From: Pseudomonadota bacterium
GTDB lineage: Bacteria > Pseudomonadota > Alphaproteobacteria > Sphingomonadales > Sphingomonadaceae
DNA: 8,482 bases
Direction of reading: 5' to 3'
Assembly: GCA_023422695.1 (NCBI GenBank)
Contig: JAFAGN010000065.1
Coordinates: 1-8,482 of the forward strand
This document shows, piece after piece, positions 6,094-8,482 of the stretch. Every line of letters starts with the position of its first letter. Position 1 is the stretch's first letter. The position numbers were made by a program, and so were the translations under genes. Under the pieces are notes generated by a model. The model saw nothing but the letters and a program-made list of their open reading frames with translations, was not told where the DNA came from and made no database searches.

Positions 6094-8394
6094 ATGGCCG
6101 ACCACAAACCCCGCTATCGAACCTATGCCAGCCCCGCGGGCGGCTGGGGCGCCGCCGCCGCCACCGCCAAGGTGCTGATGGAACAAAGCGTCGTCGGCAA
6201 GGGATCGCGCGCGTTGCTGGCGATGAATCAGCCCGGCGGGTTCAAATGTCCCAGCTGCGCCTTTCCCGATGCGACCTGCACCAAAAAGCTGGAATTCTGC
6301 GAAAATGGCGCAAAGGCGCTGGCGCATGAGGCGACGAAGTTTCGGATGACACGCGAATTTTTTGCCGCGCACAGCGTGTCTGACCTGATGCAGCAATCGG
6401 ATTATTGGCTGGAAATGCAGGGGCGGCTGACCGAACCGATGCGTTATGATGCCGCGACCGACCATTATGTGCCGGTCAGCTGGGACGATGCCTTTGCGTT
6501 GATCGGTCGGCATCTGCGCGCGCTCGACAGCCCGCACCAGGCCGAATTCTACACCTCGGGCCGCACCGCGAACGAGACGGCGTTTCTCTATTCGATTTTC
6601 GTGCGTGAATTTGGGACGAACAATTTTCCCGATTGTTCGAACATGTGCCACGAACCGACCAGCCGCGGCCTGCCGCCCGCAATCGGTATCGGCAAGGGCA
6701 CGGTGGTGCTGGGCGACTTCGAACAGGCGCAAGCGATTTTCCTGATTGGCCATAACGCCGGCACCAACGCGCCGCGGATGATGACCCCGCTGGTCGAGGC
6801 GCGCAAACGCGGGGTGCCGATCGTCGCGGTCAACCCGATGCCCGAACGCGCGCTGATCCAGTTCACCGAGCCGCAGGACATCGTCCAGATGGCGACCTTC
6901 GGATCGACCGCGGTCACCAGCGAGTTCGTCCATATAAAGATCGGCGGCGACCTCGCGCTGATCAAGGGCATGATGAAGGTCATGTTCGAGCGCGAGGCGG
7001 CGGGCGAGACGGTTTTCGACCATGATTTCCTGGCCGAACATACGGCGGGTTTCGCGGCGTTGAAGGCCGATATCGAGGCGCAGCGATGGCCCCATCTGAT
7101 CGCGGCGGCCGGGATCGACGAGGCGCAGATCCGCCGCTGCGCCGACATCTATATCCGCTCGAACGCGACGATCATCTGCTACGGCATGGGGGTGACCCAG
7201 CACCAGCTGGGGTCGCAGCTGGTGCAGCAGATCGCCAATCTGTTGCTGCTCAAGGGCAATTTCGGCAAGCCGGGCGCGGGCATCTCGCCGATCCGCGGCC
7301 ATTCGAACGTCCAGGGTGACCGCACCGTGGGCATCGACGAAAAGCCGAGCGAAGCCTATCTCGACAAGGTGCGCGAGGTGTTCGGTTTCGAACCGCCGCG
7401 CGGCCATGGCCATCACACGGTCGAATCGATTCAGGCGATGCTGGACGGCAGCGCCCGGGTGTTTATCGGACTGGGGGGCAATTTTGTCCGTGCGGTTCCC
7501 GATACCGACCGCGCCTATGCCGCGATGCGGCGGCTCGACCTGACCGTGGGGATCGCGACCAAGCTCAACCGCGGGCATCTGGTCCATGGCAAGGATGCGC
7601 TGATCCTGCCCGTCGTCGCGCGCTCCGAACGGATCGAGACCGCGGCGGGCGAACAGTTCGTCACGATCGAGGATTCGATGTCGAACGTCACCGCCTCGCG
7701 CGGCGTGCTCGACCCGGCGAGCGAACATCTGCTGACCGAGACCGAGATCGTGTGCCGCATGGCGATGGCGGCGCTGCCGGGCAGCAAGGTCGATTGGGCC
7801 AGCTACATCGACGATTACAGCCTGATCCGCGACAAGATCGCCGCGGTCTATCCGGCGCTGTACGAAAACTTCGGCGAACGCATCCAGGCGCCGCAGGGCT
7901 TCCACCTCGACATCCCGCCGCGCCGCCGCGCGTGGGCGACGCCGAACGGCAAGGCGAATTTCCTGACCCTGCCGGGGCTGGCGGTCAACGCGCCGGTCGC
8001 CGATCCCTCGATGTTGCGCCTCGCTACGGTGCGCTCGCACGACCAGTTCAACACGACGATCTACAGCTACAACGACCGCTATCGCGGCGTGTATAACGAC
8101 CGCATGGTGCTGTTCATGAACGCCGACGACATCGCCGATCGCGAGCTGGAGGCGGGTGCCAAAGTCGCGCTGGAAACGATCAGCGACGATGGCGCGGTGC
8201 GGCGGGTCGAGGGGCTGACGATCATCGATTATCCGATGTCGCGCGGATCGGTCGCGGGCTATTATCCCGAACTTAACCCGCTGCTGCCGCTCGGCTTTTA
8301 CGACAAGGTCAGCGGCTGTCCGGCGGCCAAGGCGATCCCGGTGCGGGTGGTTGCGGCCGCGCCGACGGATGAAAGCATCAGGCAAAAAATCTGA
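6094..8394 (+). CDS. FdhF/YdeP-family molybdopterin oxidoreductase
   Basis: A 766-residue protein of the DMSO-reductase superfamily, YdeP branch (oxidoreductase alpha subunit type), expected to bind bis-MGD and an Fe-S cluster. Alignment from memory to E. coli YdeP is strong through its length: the N-terminal GGWGA, CPSCAFPD (C52, C55) with C69 in CENGAK at the family spacing, EFYTSGRTANETAFLY, NNFPDCSNMCHEPTS, IICYGMGVTQH, LLKGNFGKPGAG, RGHSNVQGDRTVGI and TVRSHDQFNTTIYSYNDRYR. C185-H186 aligns with the Sec/Cys-His active-site pair of formate dehydrogenases and is the likely Mo ligand. There is no Tat or Sec signal, so it is cytoplasmic. The substrate is not established. YdeP is linked to acid resistance in E. 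coli and need not be a formate dehydrogenase. The start follows the kinase stop by 33 bp and has no clear Shine-Dalgarno, but the N-terminus matches the family. It may be co-transcribed with the two-component system. No fdhD or mob gene is visible. Confidence 0.92.
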   Translation: MADHKPRYRTYASPAGGWGAAAATAKVLMEQSVVGKGSRALLAMNQPGGFKCPSCAFPDATCTKKLEFCENGAKALAHEATKFRMTREFFAAHSVSDLMQQSDYWLEMQGRLTEPMRYDAATDHYVPVSWDDAFALIGRHLRALDSPHQAEFYTSGRTANETAFLYSIFVREFGTNNFPDCSNMCHEPTSRGLPPAIGIGKGTVVLGDFEQAQAIFLIGHNAGTNAPRMMTPLVEARKRGVPIVAVNPMPERALIQFTEPQDIVQMATFGSTAVTSEFVHIKIGGDLALIKGMMKVMFEREAAGETVFDHDFLAEHTAGFAALKADIEAQRWPHLIAAAGIDEAQIRRCADIYIRSNATIICYGMGVTQHQLGSQLVQQIANLLLLKGNFGKPGAGISPIRGHSNVQGDRTVGIDEKPSEAYLDKVREVFGFEPPRGHGHHTVESIQAMLDGSARVFIGLGGNFVRAVPDTDRAYAAMRRLDLTVGIATKLNRGHLVHGKDALILPVVARSERIETAAGEQFVTIEDSMSNVTASRGVLDPASEHLLTETEIVCRMAMAALPGSKVDWASYIDDYSLIRDKIAAVYPALYENFGERIQAPQGFHLDIPPRRRAWATPNGKANFLTLPGLAVNAPVADPSMLRLATVRSHDQFNTTIYSYNDRYRGVYNDRMVLFMNADDIADRELEAGAKVALETISDDGAVRRVEGLTIIDYPMSRGSVAGYYPELNPLLPLGFYDKVSGCPAAKAIPVRVVAAAPTDESIRQKI

Positions 8395-8404
8395 ACTATT
8401 CTTC

Positions 8405-8482
8405 CGTTCGTGTCGAGCGAAGTCGAGACACGCATGAACAGCGCAAGACTTCGCGGTGTCTCGACTTCGCTCGACACGAACG
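8405..8482. repeat. 27-bp perfect inverted repeat, REP-like or terminator-like palindrome
   Basis: The arms 8405-8431 and 8456-8482 are perfect reverse complements, separated by a 24-base loop. The structure begins 10 bp after the oxidoreductase stop and ends exactly at the window edge. Each arm contains TCGAG twice around CGAAG. No T-run is visible on the left side, and the right side is cut off, so an intrinsic terminator cannot be confirmed. Similar CTCGACTTCGCTCGACACGA repeats are, from memory, abundant between genes of sphingomonads, so an interspersed REP/REPIN-type element that also ends transcription is plausible. Confidence 0.85.

Noticed and set aside
6040..8385. A 781-codon open frame on the minus strand opposite the oxidoreductase
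   Set aside because: It is fully antisense to a gene with clear family motifs. Its product is rich in Arg, Asp, His and Ala with no recognisable domain, as expected of a shadow frame in GC-rich coding DNA.
6094..8394. Calling the oxidoreductase a formate dehydrogenase (fdhF)
   Set aside because: It follows the YdeP branch throughout and no formate dehydrogenase partner subunits are nearby, so a substrate assignment is not supported.

Overview
The window reads as a high-GC alphaproteobacterial chromosome segment, most likely from a sphingomonad (Sphingomonas/Sphingopyxis/Novosphingobium-like). This is inferred from strong G/C preference at third codon positions, the protein families present, and a long intergenic palindrome at the right edge that resembles repeats I recall from sphingomonad genomes. 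No tRNA, rRNA or CRISPR was seen, and no database search was possible.

Layout. Positions 1-840 are a complete IS5-family (IS427-like) insertion sequence with imperfect terminal inverted repeats. Its DDE transposase is split over two frames and would be joined by a -1 frameshift on an A5G6 run. Next, on the minus strand, come three genes read right to left: an exported DJ-1/PfpI (Hsp31-like) protein (2887-3945), a Tat-exported S41-type peptidase overlapping it by one base (1451-2887), and a COG3871-type pyridoxamine-phosphate-oxidase-fold 'general stress protein 26' (906-1370). The last is preceded by a perfect 16-bp tandem duplication.

Divergent from these, on the plus strand, is an OmpR/PhoB-type two-component system: a response regulator with a TTG start (4085-4771) and a sensor kinase overlapping it by four bases (4768-6060). 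It is followed after 33 bp by an FdhF/YdeP-type molybdopterin oxidoreductase (6094-8394). The 139-bp divergent intergenic region holds an inverted repeat and an 11-bp-period direct repeat, which are candidate binding sites for the regulator. A 27-bp perfect inverted repeat closes the window just after the oxidoreductase gene.

How the genes may work together (inference). An envelope two-component system sits back to back with an operon for two exported proteins of protein-damage/proteolysis type plus a flavin/PLP-fold stress protein, and beside a YdeP-like oxidoreductase (YdeP is linked to acid resistance in E. coli). The simplest reading is a small envelope stress-response locus controlled by its own two-component system. 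Each family is known. The particular combination is the most interesting candidate here, but the sequence alone does not prove that it is one functional unit.
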